26,628 nt of DNA from Alphaproteobacteria bacterium (GCA_022822125.1 JAJECF010000081.1:1-26628); one strand, 5' to 3'; positions 1-7,728 are shown, numbered from the stretch's first letter. A program made the numbers and translations. The notes: a model not told the origin generated them from the letters alone.

Positions 1-171
1 ACGACACTACGGAGCCGGACCGGCAACGCAAAGCCGGCCCGACAACTATCCCGCGCTCGCCCAACAGCCCCGGAAATCCCTCAACCGATCAATGTGACAA
101 AAACCGACGGGCTGCTATCGCCTCAAAGCGGAAAACAACACGGGGTTTCGCCGGATCGATATCAGGATGAC
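1..171. other. Window edge, no gene recognised
   Basis: I see no convincing coding frame, RNA or CRISPR-type repeat here. There is one small inverted repeat (CCGGC at 20-24, GCCGG at 33-37, 8-nt loop) without a following T-run on either strand, so it is not a convincing terminator. The stretch lies downstream of the minus-strand gene ending at 172. Confidence 0.5.
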
Positions 172-654
172 TCACGGCTCCGGCAGGATGACGGCGGCGG
201 CGAGGCGTTCGTCCACGCGGCCCGGATGGTCGGGGTCGGCGGAATCGACATATTCGACGAGGCGGAGCGCGACGGACACCGCACCGCCCGCGCCGTGAAG
301 CGCCGCCGGAACCGTGTAGCCGACCTCGCGCGGATGGGCGTCATGCGGCTCCAGGCGGGCGAAGCCCTCGACGAGCGGCGTATCGACTTCGCCGACCAGC
401 ACGGTCGGGCCGATGCGAACACCTTCCCGGTGTCCGGCGGCGAGCCAGCGCAACTCCGCCCGTTCGGACATGATGCGGGCGTCGAAGGCGGCCTCGACCA
501 GCGGCGGGCCGGTGTCGAACGGCGCGAGGATGAGGCCTCCTGCGGTGGTGAAGAGCGCCGATCCCGGCCCGAGACCGAGCCGGCGCCAAGCCTCCACTGT
601 CCAGGCCAGCGTGCGCTCTTCGGCGCGCGCCCGGTAGAGGCGGACGGGGTTCAC
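172..654 (-). CDS. Hypothetical protein, faintly Csx19/TIGR03984-like
   Basis: A 160-residue soluble protein with no signal peptide or membrane segment, starting at a GTG. It begins only 25 bp beyond the 3' end of the tRNA, and no strong Shine-Dalgarno is visible, so the start is uncertain and the gene may be read through from upstream. Visible features are a hydrophobic strand followed by FDTGPPL (about 46-52), then FDARIMSERAELRWL (about 57-71), VLVGEVD, and a C-terminal LRLVEYVDSAD followed by a short acidic/arginine helix. From memory, the 'F-AR-N-AELRWL ... VL-GE ... REY-D' pattern resembles the small Csx19 (TIGR03984) proteins found with type III-D CRISPR systems. No other cas gene or CRISPR array is in the window, so this is only a hypothesis. 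That the frame is coding is supported by its placement and typical composition; the function is unknown. Confidence 0.55.
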   Translation of the reverse strand: MNPVRLYRARAEERTLAWTVEAWRRLGLGPGSALFTTAGGLILAPFDTGPPLVEAAFDARIMSERAELRWLAAGHREGVRIGPTVLVGEVDTPLVEGFARLEPHDAHPREVGYTVPAALHGAGGAVSVALRLVEYVDSADPDHPGRVDERLAAAVILPEP

Positions 655-679
655 GCGGCCGGACCGTGCAGGGGGATGC

Positions 680-755
680 TGGTGGGCCCGGCAGGATTCG
701 AACCTGCGACAACGCCGTTATGAGCGGCGGGTTCTGACCGCTGAACTACGGGCCC
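680..755 (-). tRNA. tRNA-Ile2 (anticodon CAU)
   Basis: The reverse complement folds into a full 76-nt cloverleaf: 7-bp acceptor (GGGCCCG/CGGGCCC), D stem GTTC/GAAC, anticodon stem CGCCG/CGGCG around loop CTCATAA, 5-nt variable loop, T arm GCAGG-TTCGAAT-CCTGC, discriminator A and an encoded CCA. The anticodon is CAU. The initiator is excluded because the anticodon stem lacks the three G-C pairs and position 1-72 is a normal pair. The GGGCCC...GGGCCCACCA acceptor with discriminator A resembles bacterial tRNA-Ile2, whose C34 is modified to lysidine by TilS to read AUA. Elongator tRNA-Met is the alternative. It lies 46 bp after the stop of the TPR gene on the same strand. Confidence 0.93.
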
Positions 756-801
756 GCCCCGATATGGCCCGACCGGGCCGCTGCAATCAAGAGGCTGCGT
801 T

Positions 802-3267
802 TCAGCCGGCATCGAAAACCGCCTGCCTGAGCACCGGGCCGAGCGCCGCCACCGGAGCGGACCAGTCGTCCAGGCGCTGCTGGCGAAAGAGGCGCGAATA
901 GGGATACCAGGGGCTGTCCTCGCGGTCCGAGAGCCAGCGCCAGTGCGTCGGGCGGGTGAGCAGCACGGCCGCGGGCACGCCGAGCGCGCCGGCGATATGC
1001 ACCGCCGGGCCGTCCGGCCCGATGACCATGTCGAGCGCCGAGATCGCGGCGGCCAGTTCCGCCGCATCGGTAATCCGGGTCGAGATGTCGGTGATGCCGG
1101 CCCGGCTGCGGAGCGACGCCAGCATCCGCGATCCGGACTCGGTCTCCAGGCTGAAAAAGGCCGCGCCCTCGACCTCGAACAGCGGCGCCATCGCCTCCAG
1201 CAGCGTGCGCTCGCCCCAGGCGATGCCCACCCGCAGCCTTGCCGGGCGCGCGAAACGGGACCGCCAGTGCCGGGCCAGCATGTCGTTGGCGCAGAGATAG
1301 GGCATGTCGGCGGGAATCGTCTCAAGGGTCGTGCCGAACAGCCGGGGCAAGGCGGCAGCCGACAGGGTAAGCGCGCCTTGCGGCCGGGTCTGGCCGGGAA
1401 CGAGCGCGCCGTCCAGGCCGGGCTGGCCGGCGAACAGGCGCTGGAGGCCCGGCCGCACCGCCGTCAGCACGCGCCCGGCGGACTCCAGCATGGCCGCGTA
1501 GCGCAGCAGCCAGATGGCCTCGATGTCGTCGTCCGTTGCATCGATGACGACATCCGCTCCCTCGACGGCCTGCAGCCCGGCCGGCGGCAGCGGCCCCGCC
1601 GGCAGCAGCGGCAGGCCGGCATCGAAATTGCCCCGCCTCAGCAGCGCCGAGGCCAGCGCGGCGGTAGCGGCGCTGTCATTCGGCGCCAGATCGTGGGCGT
1701 CTGTATAGACGGCAAGCGCCTCGTCCGACCGGCCAAGCGCCTCCAGCGCGTCGGCATGGCCGAGACGCGGCTCCGGCGATTCGGGATCGAGCGCCACGGC
1801 CCGGGCCGCCATGCGCTCGCGGTCGCGATGGGCGCCGAGTTGCGCGAGCACGCGGACGAAGGCGCTGTGGGCCCCGGCATCGTCCGGCGCGGCGGCCACG
1901 GCGCGGTGAAGCGCGCGCGCGGCATCGTCCAGACGGCCCTGGGCAAGGGCGAGATCTCCCAGCAGGCGGTGCATGCGCGCATCGCCGCGCCAGGAAGGCC
2001 CGCCCGCGGCGAGCAGCGACGCAGCGCGGCGCACCTGACCGTCCGAAAGCGCCGCTTCGGCCGCGGCGAGCCGGTCCGCATTCCTGGCGAGACCGCGCTC
2101 GATCTCGCGCCGGGCGATGGCCAGTGGCGCGCCCCAGTCGCCCGGGCGCTCCTGGCGCAGGAGCCGCATCGAGGCATACCAGGGCGTATCGCGCCGGGCC
2201 TGGAACCAGCGCCAGTCGGGCGCGACGCCGAGCATCATCCAGCAGGGACGGCCGAGCGCGCCTGCGAGATGGCCGAGCGGGTTGTCGTCGCTCACCACGA
2301 TCTCGAACTCCTCGAGCATCGCGGCCGCGGCATCGAGCGCGAACGGCCCCTCGGCAAGCGGCGTCATGCCCGGGACCGGCTCGAGAAGGGTGTAGAAATG
2401 GGCCCCGGCGATCCCGAGCAACCCTTCCGGCCAGGGCTCCGCGCCGGTCCAGGCGACGGCGACGCGCGGCGAGGGCGCCCCGGCCAGCGCCTCCTGCCAG
2501 CGGCGCCTTTGCCTCGGATTCACCTCCAGGCCGGCCGGCGGCGGCACGGTCGCGGGCGTCGTCTCGAACAGGCGCGGCAAATCGTCGAAACCGGTCGTGA
2601 GGTCATAGGGCGGGCGGTTCTCGCCCGGCGCGGCGAGCCAGAGCAGGCCCGGCAGCCCGGACAGCAGGCCGGCGGCGGCCTCGCTGCATGCGATGGCCGG
2701 AACCGCGCCGCGCGTGCGCACGGCCGGCAGATAGCGGGAGAACTGCACGGCGTCGATATCGCTGCCGGTCGCATCCAGCAACAGGGTTTCGCCATCGAGC
2801 CGCCGCCCGTCCCAGCGCGGCGGCCGGTAGCGGCTGGCGTCGGTCGCGGCGTCCTCCAGCGCCCGCGTCCGCGCCCAGGCGGCCCAGCCTTCCGCATAGC
2901 GCCCGTTCATCAGCAGAAGGGCGCCGTTCAGCCAGTGGAGCTCGATATCCTCCGGCGCCAGCTGGGCGGCGCGGGCGGCGGCGACGGACGCCTCGCCCGT
3001 CAGGCCGATCTGGCGCAGCACCAGCGCCAGCTCGCCCTGAACCCCCGCATCGGCCGGGCGCAGATCCGCCGCCGCGCGCAAATGCCGGACGGCCTCGTCG
3101 AGGCGCGCCTGTTCGCAGCACAGCCGGGCCAGTCCCAGATGGCCGTCTGCGCGGCCGGCCTCGACCTCCAGCATCTGCTCATAGAGCGCCGCTGCGGGCT
3201 CATGGTCGCCGGCGGCAAGCAGTTCCGCAGCGCGCCGGGCCGTTTCGTCGAGGGACGGCGCGTTCAT
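802..3267 (-). CDS. TPR protein with two degenerate GT9-like domains
   Basis: An 821-residue cytoplasmic protein made of two copies of the same module. Copy A has TPR helices (about 5-135) and a domain related to the heptosyltransferase-like (GT9) C-terminal domain of TPR glycosyltransferases (about 160-380). Copy B repeats this with TPRs (about 400-550) and the domain (about 565-805). The best match between copies is VVSDDNPLGHLAGALG at about 324-339 against VIGPDGPAVHIAGALG at 748-763, each followed by WRW, (D/S)PWY or TPWY, RL-RQ and a final DW. Neither copy has the usual HAEQGLGDT-type loop at its domain start; A has LLLDATGSDID and B has VVIDATDDDIE. Such proteins usually modify glycans or flagellin/surface proteins, but catalysis here is doubtful. 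The ATG is preceded by GGAGGG at good spacing. The gene is divergent from the flavoprotein at 3396 and is followed by the tRNA. Confidence 0.85.
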   Translation of the reverse strand: MNAPSLDETARRAAELLAAGDHEPAAALYEQMLEVEAGRADGHLGLARLCCEQARLDEAVRHLRAAADLRPADAGVQGELALVLRQIGLTGEASVAAARAAQLAPEDIELHWLNGALLLMNGRYAEGWAAWARTRALEDAATDASRYRPPRWDGRRLDGETLLLDATGSDIDAVQFSRYLPAVRTRGAVPAIACSEAAAGLLSGLPGLLWLAAPGENRPPYDLTTGFDDLPRLFETTPATVPPPAGLEVNPRQRRRWQEALAGAPSPRVAVAWTGAEPWPEGLLGIAGAHFYTLLEPVPGMTPLAEGPFALDAAAAMLEEFEIVVSDDNPLGHLAGALGRPCWMMLGVAPDWRWFQARRDTPWYASMRLLRQERPGDWGAPLAIARREIERGLARNADRLAAAEAALSDGQVRRAASLLAAGGPSWRGDARMHRLLGDLALAQGRLDDAARALHRAVAAAPDDAGAHSAFVRVLAQLGAHRDRERMAARAVALDPESPEPRLGHADALEALGRSDEALAVYTDAHDLAPNDSAATAALASALLRRGNFDAGLPLLPAGPLPPAGLQAVEGADVVIDATDDDIEAIWLLRYAAMLESAGRVLTAVRPGLQRLFAGQPGLDGALVPGQTRPQGALTLSAAALPRLFGTTLETIPADMPYLCANDMLARHWRSRFARPARLRVGIAWGERTLLEAMAPLFEVEGAAFFSLETESGSRMLASLRSRAGITDISTRITDAAELAAAISALDMVIGPDGPAVHIAGALGVPAAVLLTRPTHWRWLSDREDSPWYPYSRLFRQQRLDDWSAPVAALGPVLRQAVFDAG

Positions 3268-3354
3268 CGAACGCCCTCCGGCATGGCTCCGGGGCGAAGA
3301 AAAGGCTTAGAGTGCAAGCGTTAAGTATCCGGGCTGCGCAAAGGGAAGACAAGC

Positions 3355-3411
3355 ATGAAACGGTCCGGCATCTCGAGCGGCGGAAAGGCGGGCGTATGGC
3401 GGAAACAGTGA
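3355..3411 (+). CDS. Possible 18-codon leader ORF
   Basis: ATG at 3355 is preceded by AAGGGAAG at about 8-nt spacing, a better ribosome site than that of the next gene. The frame reads MKRSGISSGGKAGVWRKQ and stops at 3411, overlapping the first codons of the flavoprotein (ATG at 3396) in another frame. It could couple translation of the two or be chance; the peptide is basic but has no recognised function. Confidence 0.2.
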   Translation: MKRSGISSGGKAGVWRKQ

Positions 3412-4823
3412 AGGTCGATATCGCGGTGGTCGGCGGCGGCTCCGGCGGCCTCTCCGTGGCGGCGGGCGCGGCGCAGATGGGCGCCTCGGTGCTGCTGTTC
3501 GAGAAAGGCCGCATGGGCGGCGATTGCCTGAACTACGGCTGCGTGCCCTCCAAGGCCACCATCGCCGCCGCCCATGCCGCCTCGGCCTTCCGCAATGCGG
3601 GCCGCTTCGGCATCGCGCCGCAGACGCCGCGGGTCGATCCCGTCGCGCTCCGCCGCCATGTCCAGGGGGTCATCGCCGCCATCGCGCCGCATGACAGCGT
3701 CGAGCGCTTCGAGGGCCTCGGCGTGCGCGTGGTCGAGGCGCCGGCCCGCTTCGTCGGCAGGCGCCTTCTGGAAGGCGGCGGCGTGCGCGCGCGGCCGCGC
3801 TGGATCGTGCTGGCGACCGGCTCCGGGCCGGTGACGCCGCCCGTTCCCGGTCTCGACGGGCTGCCCTTCCTGACCAATGAGACGGTCTTCGACCTGGAGG
3901 AGACGCCGGCGCATCTTCTGGTGCTGGGCGGCGGCCCGGTCGGCATCGAGCTCGCCCAGGCGCACCGCCGGCTCGGCGCGGAGGTGACGGTGGTGCAGCG
4001 CGGGCCGATCCTGCCGCGCGACGACGAGGACGCCGCCGCGCTCATCCGCGCGCGGCTCATCCGCGAGGGCGTGCGGCTCCGGGAGCATGCGGAAGTAACC
4101 GGCGCATCGGGCGGGCCCGGAGACATCGCCCTGCACTTCGAGACGGAGGGCCGGCGGGAAACGGCGCAGGGCACGCATCTGCTGGTTGCAGCCGGTCGCC
4201 GGCCCGACCTGGAAGGCCTGGACCTCGACGCCGGCGGCATCGCCTGGACGCCCGCGGGGGTCACGGTGGACAGGAGGCTGCGCTCCTCGGACAAGCGCGT
4301 GTTCGCAGTCGGCGATGCGGCGGGCGGGCTGCGTTTCACGCATGTGGCGGGCTACCATGCCGGTGTCGCGATTCGCAATGCGCTCTTCCGCCTGCCTGCG
4401 AGAGCGGACACGACCGCCGCGCCCTGGGTGACCTATACCGACCCCGAGCTAGCCCATGTCGGCCTGACCGAATCGCAGGCGAAGGAGGCCTTCGGGCGGA
4501 AGGCGCGCGTGCTGCGCCAGGAGTTCGCCGAAAACGACCGCGCCCGGGCGGAGCGCGAGACCGAGGGCTTCGTCAAGGCGGTCGTCGGGCCAAAAGGGCG
4601 GGTGCTGGGCGCCACCATTGTCGGCCCCCATGCGGGCGAACTCATCCAGCCCTGGGTGCTGGCGGTGTCGCAAAAGCTGCGCATCGGCGCGCTGGCCGGG
4701 ATGATCGCGCCCTACCCGACGCTCGGCGAGGTCTCGAAGCGCGCCGCCGGCAGCTACTACACCGATGCGCTGTTCGGCCCCCGCACCCGCCGCCTGGTCC
4801 GCTTCCTGATGCGCTTCGCCTGA
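3396..4823 (+). CDS. MerA-like FAD/NAD(P) disulfide oxidoreductase
   Basis: A 475-residue class I pyridine nucleotide-disulfide oxidoreductase. The N-terminal FAD site is VVGGGSGG (11-18). The redox pair is C44/C49 in GGDCLNYGCVPSK. The NAD(P) fold follows at VLGGGPVGIE (176-185), then the second FAD motif VFAVGDAAG (302-310) and a C-terminal dimerisation domain (about 340-475). Two hallmarks differ from named relatives. The catalytic His of lipoamide dehydrogenase/glutathione reductase (HPT--E) is replaced by Tyr in APYPTLGE (438-445), as in mercuric reductases. The C-terminal Cys pair and N-terminal metal-binding domain of true MerA are absent. It is thus a MerA-like oxidoreductase of unknown acceptor, not a proven mercuric reductase. 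The start at 3396 follows GGAAAGG and fits the family N-terminus; an in-frame GTG at 3312 is less likely. No merR or mer transport gene is nearby. Confidence 0.88.
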   Translation: MAETVKVDIAVVGGGSGGLSVAAGAAQMGASVLLFEKGRMGGDCLNYGCVPSKATIAAAHAASAFRNAGRFGIAPQTPRVDPVALRRHVQGVIAAIAPHDSVERFEGLGVRVVEAPARFVGRRLLEGGGVRARPRWIVLATGSGPVTPPVPGLDGLPFLTNETVFDLEETPAHLLVLGGGPVGIELAQAHRRLGAEVTVVQRGPILPRDDEDAAALIRARLIREGVRLREHAEVTGASGGPGDIALHFETEGRRETAQGTHLLVAAGRRPDLEGLDLDAGGIAWTPAGVTVDRRLRSSDKRVFAVGDAAGGLRFTHVAGYHAGVAIRNALFRLPARADTTAAPWVTYTDPELAHVGLTESQAKEAFGRKARVLRQEFAENDRARAERETEGFVKAVVGPKGRVLGATIVGPHAGELIQPWVLAVSQKLRIGALAGMIAPYPTLGEVSKRAAGSYYTDALFGPRTRRLVRFLMRFA

Positions 4824-4910
4824 CCGGCCGGATACGGAGCCGGGCCCGCCCGACCGCCGGATCGACCTTGCCGGCGCCGTTGCCCTCCACCGGAACGGAG
4901 GTGCGGCCGT

Positions 4911-5085
4911 CTCCTTCGACAAGTGCAGGACAGGCCCGCGCCCGCCGGCGCGGGCGCTACTCAGGATGAGGAGGGGGACGGAGGCGCGTTCCAGGGCTTC
5001 CTCATCCCGATTAGCGGCGAAGCGGCGTATCGAACCTCATCCTGAGTAGCCGCGAAGCGGCGTATCGAAGGAGCTTGTCGAAGGG
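4911..5085. repeat. Palindromic intergenic repeat cluster, locus 1
   Basis: The 295-bp gap between two converging genes holds three copies of a repeat with the ends CTCATCCTGAGTAGC and GCGTATCGAA. One copy is reversed (4912-4972) and two are direct (about 5000-5034 and 5035-5085). CTACTCAGGATGAGG at 4957-4971 is a perfect 15-bp inverse of 5035-5049. CCTTCGACAAG at 4913-4923 is a perfect inverse of 5074-5084, so the whole block can fold into a large cruciform or RNA hairpin. The copies differ in their GC-rich centres, which are themselves small hairpins. The same family recurs at 19324-19490. It behaves like a REP/BIME-type dispersed element. No gene is seen in the gap; a role as a bidirectional terminator is possible. 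Confidence 0.85.
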
Positions 5086-5118
5086 CCGCCGCCCGTTTCA
5101 AACCGGGCGGATACCGCG

Positions 5119-6237
5119 CTAATCCGTGATCGCCATGTGGACGAAATTCGAGACCACATCCAGGCGTTCGCTGTGCCAGGGCTCGGGGTAGAGGCAGTTG
5201 GTGAGATAGGCGAAGGAGACGCCGGAGGCCGGGTCCGCCCAGCAATAGGAGGAGCCGACGCCGCCATGGCCGAACACGCTCTCATGCCCGAAGGAGCCAA
5301 GGCCGCGTATCGTCTCTGTGCGGCCGCGCACATGCGGGCCGATACCGCGATGCATCGGCATTTCGAAGCGCTCGTCCACGCGCTCGCCCGTCCAGTTGCG
5401 GGTGCAATAGGCGACGAGGCGCGGCGGGAAGAGCCGCACGTCGCCCAGCCGTCCGCCCTGCACGAGCATCTGGTAGAAGGCCGCCATGCCCTTCGCGGTC
5501 GCATATCCGCCGCCGCCGGGTATGCCGGCGCGGCGGATTTCGGGCGTGTTGCGCTCCGTCAGCGGTTCGAACCCGCCGCCCTCGGCCGGCGCGTGCATAT
5601 CGACTGCGCGCGGGTGTTCCGAATCCGGCAGGCCGACGAACATCTCGTTCTCCAGTCCGAGCGGCGCCGCGATCTCGTCGCGGATGAAGGCGCGGAAATC
5701 CTGCCCCGAGACGGCCTCGATCAGCGCCGCCGCCGCCCAGTGCGCGGCCCCGGCGTGGTAGTGGACGCGGCTTCCGGGCGTCCATTCGGCCTTGAAGCCG
5801 ATGACGGCGCGCCGTCTGGCCTCGCGATCCTCCCAGGCCTCCGGCGGCATGTCGGAATTGGGAAAGCCGCCCTGATGCGTCAGCAATTCGAGCACGCTCT
5901 GCTGCCCCTTGCCATGCGCCTCGAAGCCCGGCAGGTGCATGGCGACCGGATCGGTGAAGCGCAACCGGCCCTGCGCGGCGAGCTTCCAGACGGCCGCGGC
6001 GGTAATCACCTTGGTGTTGGAGAAAAGCAGCCAGAGCGCGCCTTCCTCCGCGTCCCGGGGCGGGTCGAGCCGCGCCCGGCCGAAGCGCCGGTTGAGCGCC
6101 AGCCGGCCGCGCCGGGCGACGGCGATCTCAGCGCCCGGATAGCGCCCCTCGGCGATATGCGCCTCCACGGTCTCCACCAGCCGCTCCAGCGGCCCGGGGT
6201 CGAGGCCGAGCGCCTCGGCGTCCGCCATATCCGTCAT
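5119..6237 (-). CDS. Serine beta-lactamase-fold hydrolase/esterase
   Basis: A 372-residue member of the class C beta-lactamase/D-alanyl-D-alanine carboxypeptidase superfamily. The nucleophile motif SxxK is S73-N-T-K76 in LLFSNTKVITA. The second motif Tyr is probably Y160 in RVHYHAGAAHW, where the Asn of the classic YxN is replaced. The third motif is H324-G-G in VFGHGGVGSS. Many such proteins are esterases (EstB/LipL type) rather than drug-resistance enzymes; the substrate is unknown. No signal peptide is seen with the chosen ATG at 6237, which suggests a cytoplasmic enzyme. The frame stays open to 6312, but that extension is basic low-complexity and overlaps the upstream gene. The ATG lies 10 bp after the stop of the GST-like gene, so the two are likely an operon. 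Confidence 0.85.
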   Translation of the reverse strand: MTDMADAEALGLDPGPLERLVETVEAHIAEGRYPGAEIAVARRGRLALNRRFGRARLDPPRDAEEGALWLLFSNTKVITAAAVWKLAAQGRLRFTDPVAMHLPGFEAHGKGQQSVLELLTHQGGFPNSDMPPEAWEDREARRRAVIGFKAEWTPGSRVHYHAGAAHWAAAALIEAVSGQDFRAFIRDEIAAPLGLENEMFVGLPDSEHPRAVDMHAPAEGGGFEPLTERNTPEIRRAGIPGGGGYATAKGMAAFYQMLVQGGRLGDVRLFPPRLVAYCTRNWTGERVDERFEMPMHRGIGPHVRGRTETIRGLGSFGHESVFGHGGVGSSYCWADPASGVSFAYLTNCLYPEPWHSERLDVVSNFVHMAITD

Positions 6238-6247
6238 GCGCGCGCGC

Positions 6248-6865
6248 CTAGAATTGCGGGAAGGTCGAACTGAAGGCTTCCGTCGCCTCGCAGCGTTCGG
6301 CGAGCGCTGCAAGGGCGGGACAGGCCTCGCGGATCTTCATCGGCGGATGCGCGATGCGCGCGAAGGTGAAGCCGCAGACGGCGGAAATATCGGCCTGGCT
6401 CAGCGAATCGCCGACCAGCCAGCCGTCGCCGGCTTCGGCGGCGAGCCCGTCCAGATACTGCATGCCGCCCAGCGCGCGTTCGCGATTATGGGCGATCCAG
6501 CTTTCCTCGACCTTCTCCTTCGGGCGGAAGCGCGGCTCATAGACGGCCCAGATGGTCCGGTCCATGGCGCCGACGGCCATCGCCGTGACCCGCATCACAT
6601 CGCGCCGCGCCTTGCCAGCCGCGGGGATAAGCCGCTTGTCGCCCGCCATTTCGTCGAGCGCGTCGAGAATGGCGTAGCTCTCGACCAGCGCCTCGCCGTC
6701 GTCGAGCAGCAGGGTCGGGATGCGCAGCAGCGGGTTGTAGCGCCGGACGGACTCGGGGTCGTCGAACACCGCGACCTGGTCGAGTTCCCAGTCGAGGCCC
6801 ATCAGGTTGAGCGAGACCGCGACGCGGCGGACATAGGGCGAGCGGGTGGAACCGAGAAGTTTCAT
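6248..6865 (-). CDS. Glutathione S-transferase family protein
   Basis: A 205-residue GST-fold protein. The thioredoxin-like N-terminal domain begins MKLLGSTRSPYVRRV, where the S/SPY segment occupies the place of the catalytic Ser/Tyr/Cys. It continues with NPLLRIPTLLLDDG (the cis-Pro loop) and ALVESYAILDALDE, the usual Glu-Ser glutathione gamma-glutamyl contact. The C-terminal helical domain contains GDSLSQADISAVCGF, the conserved N-capping/hydrophobic-staple region with its Asp. It probably conjugates or reduces small electrophiles using glutathione in the cytoplasm; the substrate cannot be told. The start at 6865 matches the family N-terminus and is preceded by GGAG; a longer frame to 7042 would add a low-complexity, unlikely tail. 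It is first of a two-gene unit with the hydrolase at 5119 and divergent from the creatininase gene (155-bp gap). Confidence 0.88.
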   Translation of the reverse strand: MKLLGSTRSPYVRRVAVSLNLMGLDWELDQVAVFDDPESVRRYNPLLRIPTLLLDDGEALVESYAILDALDEMAGDKRLIPAAGKARRDVMRVTAMAVGAMDRTIWAVYEPRFRPKEKVEESWIAHNRERALGGMQYLDGLAAEAGDGWLVGDSLSQADISAVCGFTFARIAHPPMKIREACPALAALAERCEATEAFSSTFPQF

Positions 6866-7020
6866 CGGGCTGGAAGCTCCTGGATGCAGGGTAGGAAGCG
6901 CGCACCATAACGCCCTCGGCGGTCCGCCTCCAGACTTGGCGCGCGCACTCTGCACGGAACGGGATGCGATTTCTCGCTCCCGCCCCCAATTCCCGCGTTT
7001 CCCGTTATATGCTGGCGTCC

Positions 7021-7728
7021 ATGAGGCTCGATCATCTGACATGGCCGGAAGTGGAGGCCTATCTGGAGCGGGCGGGGGGCATCCTGCTGCCGGTCGGCTC
7101 CACGGAGCAGCACGGGCCGAACGGGCCGCTCGGCACGGACGCGCTCTGCCCCGAAGGCGTGGGGCGGGCGGCGGCGGAGCGGCTCGGCATTCTCACCGCG
7201 CCCACCCTGGCGCTCGGCGTTGCGCCCTATCACATGGCCTTTCCGGGGACGATCACGCTCGCGCCGGAGACCTTCCAGGCGGTGCTGCGGGAGACTTCCG
7301 CCTCGCTCGCCCGGCACGGCTTTTCCCATGTCTATGTGCTGAACGGGCATGGCGGCAACATCCCCTTCATCCGCGCCGCGCTGAAGGACGTGGAGGCGCC
7401 GCGCTGCAGGCTTCACAACTGGTTCGCCGGACCGCGCGTGCGTGCGCTTGCGAAGGAGTTATACGGCAAGGCCGAGGGGATGCACGCCACGCCGTCCGAA
7501 ATCGCGCTCGCCTGGCATGTCGCGCCCGAAACCCGGCGCGAGGGCGTGGCCATGACGCCGGAACGCGCACCCGGCGGCTTCGAGAAGGAGCCGGAGGCCT
7601 TCCGCGCGCGCTTCCCGGACGGGCGCATCGGCTCCGAAGCCGCGCTCGCCCGCGCCGAAGACGGCGCCCGGCTGCTGCAAGCGGCCGTGGAGGACGTGGT
7701 CGAGGATTATCGGGCTTTTATTGCGTGA
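7021..7728 (+). CDS. Creatininase-family metal-dependent amidohydrolase
   Basis: A 235-residue creatininase/MftE-like protein. The metal site is visible as E29 and H31 in PVGSTEQHGPNGPLGTD, D40 in the same loop, and H110 in LNGHGGN. A downstream GMHATPSE segment holds E160. In creatininase itself the HGGN position carries another metal ligand (NGHYEN); the HGGN form is common in relatives acting on cyclic amides, formamides or, in MftE, peptides. The true substrate is therefore open. The ATG at 7021 starts at the conserved N-terminus (MRLDHLTWPEVE). An upstream in-frame ATG at 7009 and the extended frame to 6964 are alternatives; none has a strong Shine-Dalgarno. Its 3' end overlaps the stop of the convergent res gene by 11 bp. 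Confidence 0.87.
   Translation: MRLDHLTWPEVEAYLERAGGILLPVGSTEQHGPNGPLGTDALCPEGVGRAAAERLGILTAPTLALGVAPYHMAFPGTITLAPETFQAVLRETSASLARHGFSHVYVLNGHGGNIPFIRAALKDVEAPRCRLHNWFAGPRVRALAKELYGKAEGMHATPSEIALAWHVAPETRREGVAMTPERAPGGFEKEPEAFRARFPDGRIGSEAALARAEDGARLLQAAVEDVVEDYRAFIA

Noticed and set aside
94..723. Plus-strand open frame across the left edge and the tRNA
   Set aside because: It ends inside the tRNA complement and is antisense to the 172-654 gene; composition is non-protein-like.
680..755. tRNA gene as an integration site for a mobile element
   Set aside because: I found no second copy of the tRNA 3' end and no integrase or transposase in the window.
943..3324. Plus-strand open frame of 793 codons
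   Set aside because: Antisense to the TPR protein; the translation is Arg/Gly/Gln-rich with no domain.
3396..4823. Calling the flavoprotein mercuric reductase (merA)
   Set aside because: It lacks the C-terminal Cys pair, the metal-binding N-terminal domain and any mer neighbours.
4961..5245. Short minus-strand frame over the first repeat cluster
   Set aside because: It is a translation of the palindromic repeats and overlaps the 3' end of the beta-lactamase-fold gene.
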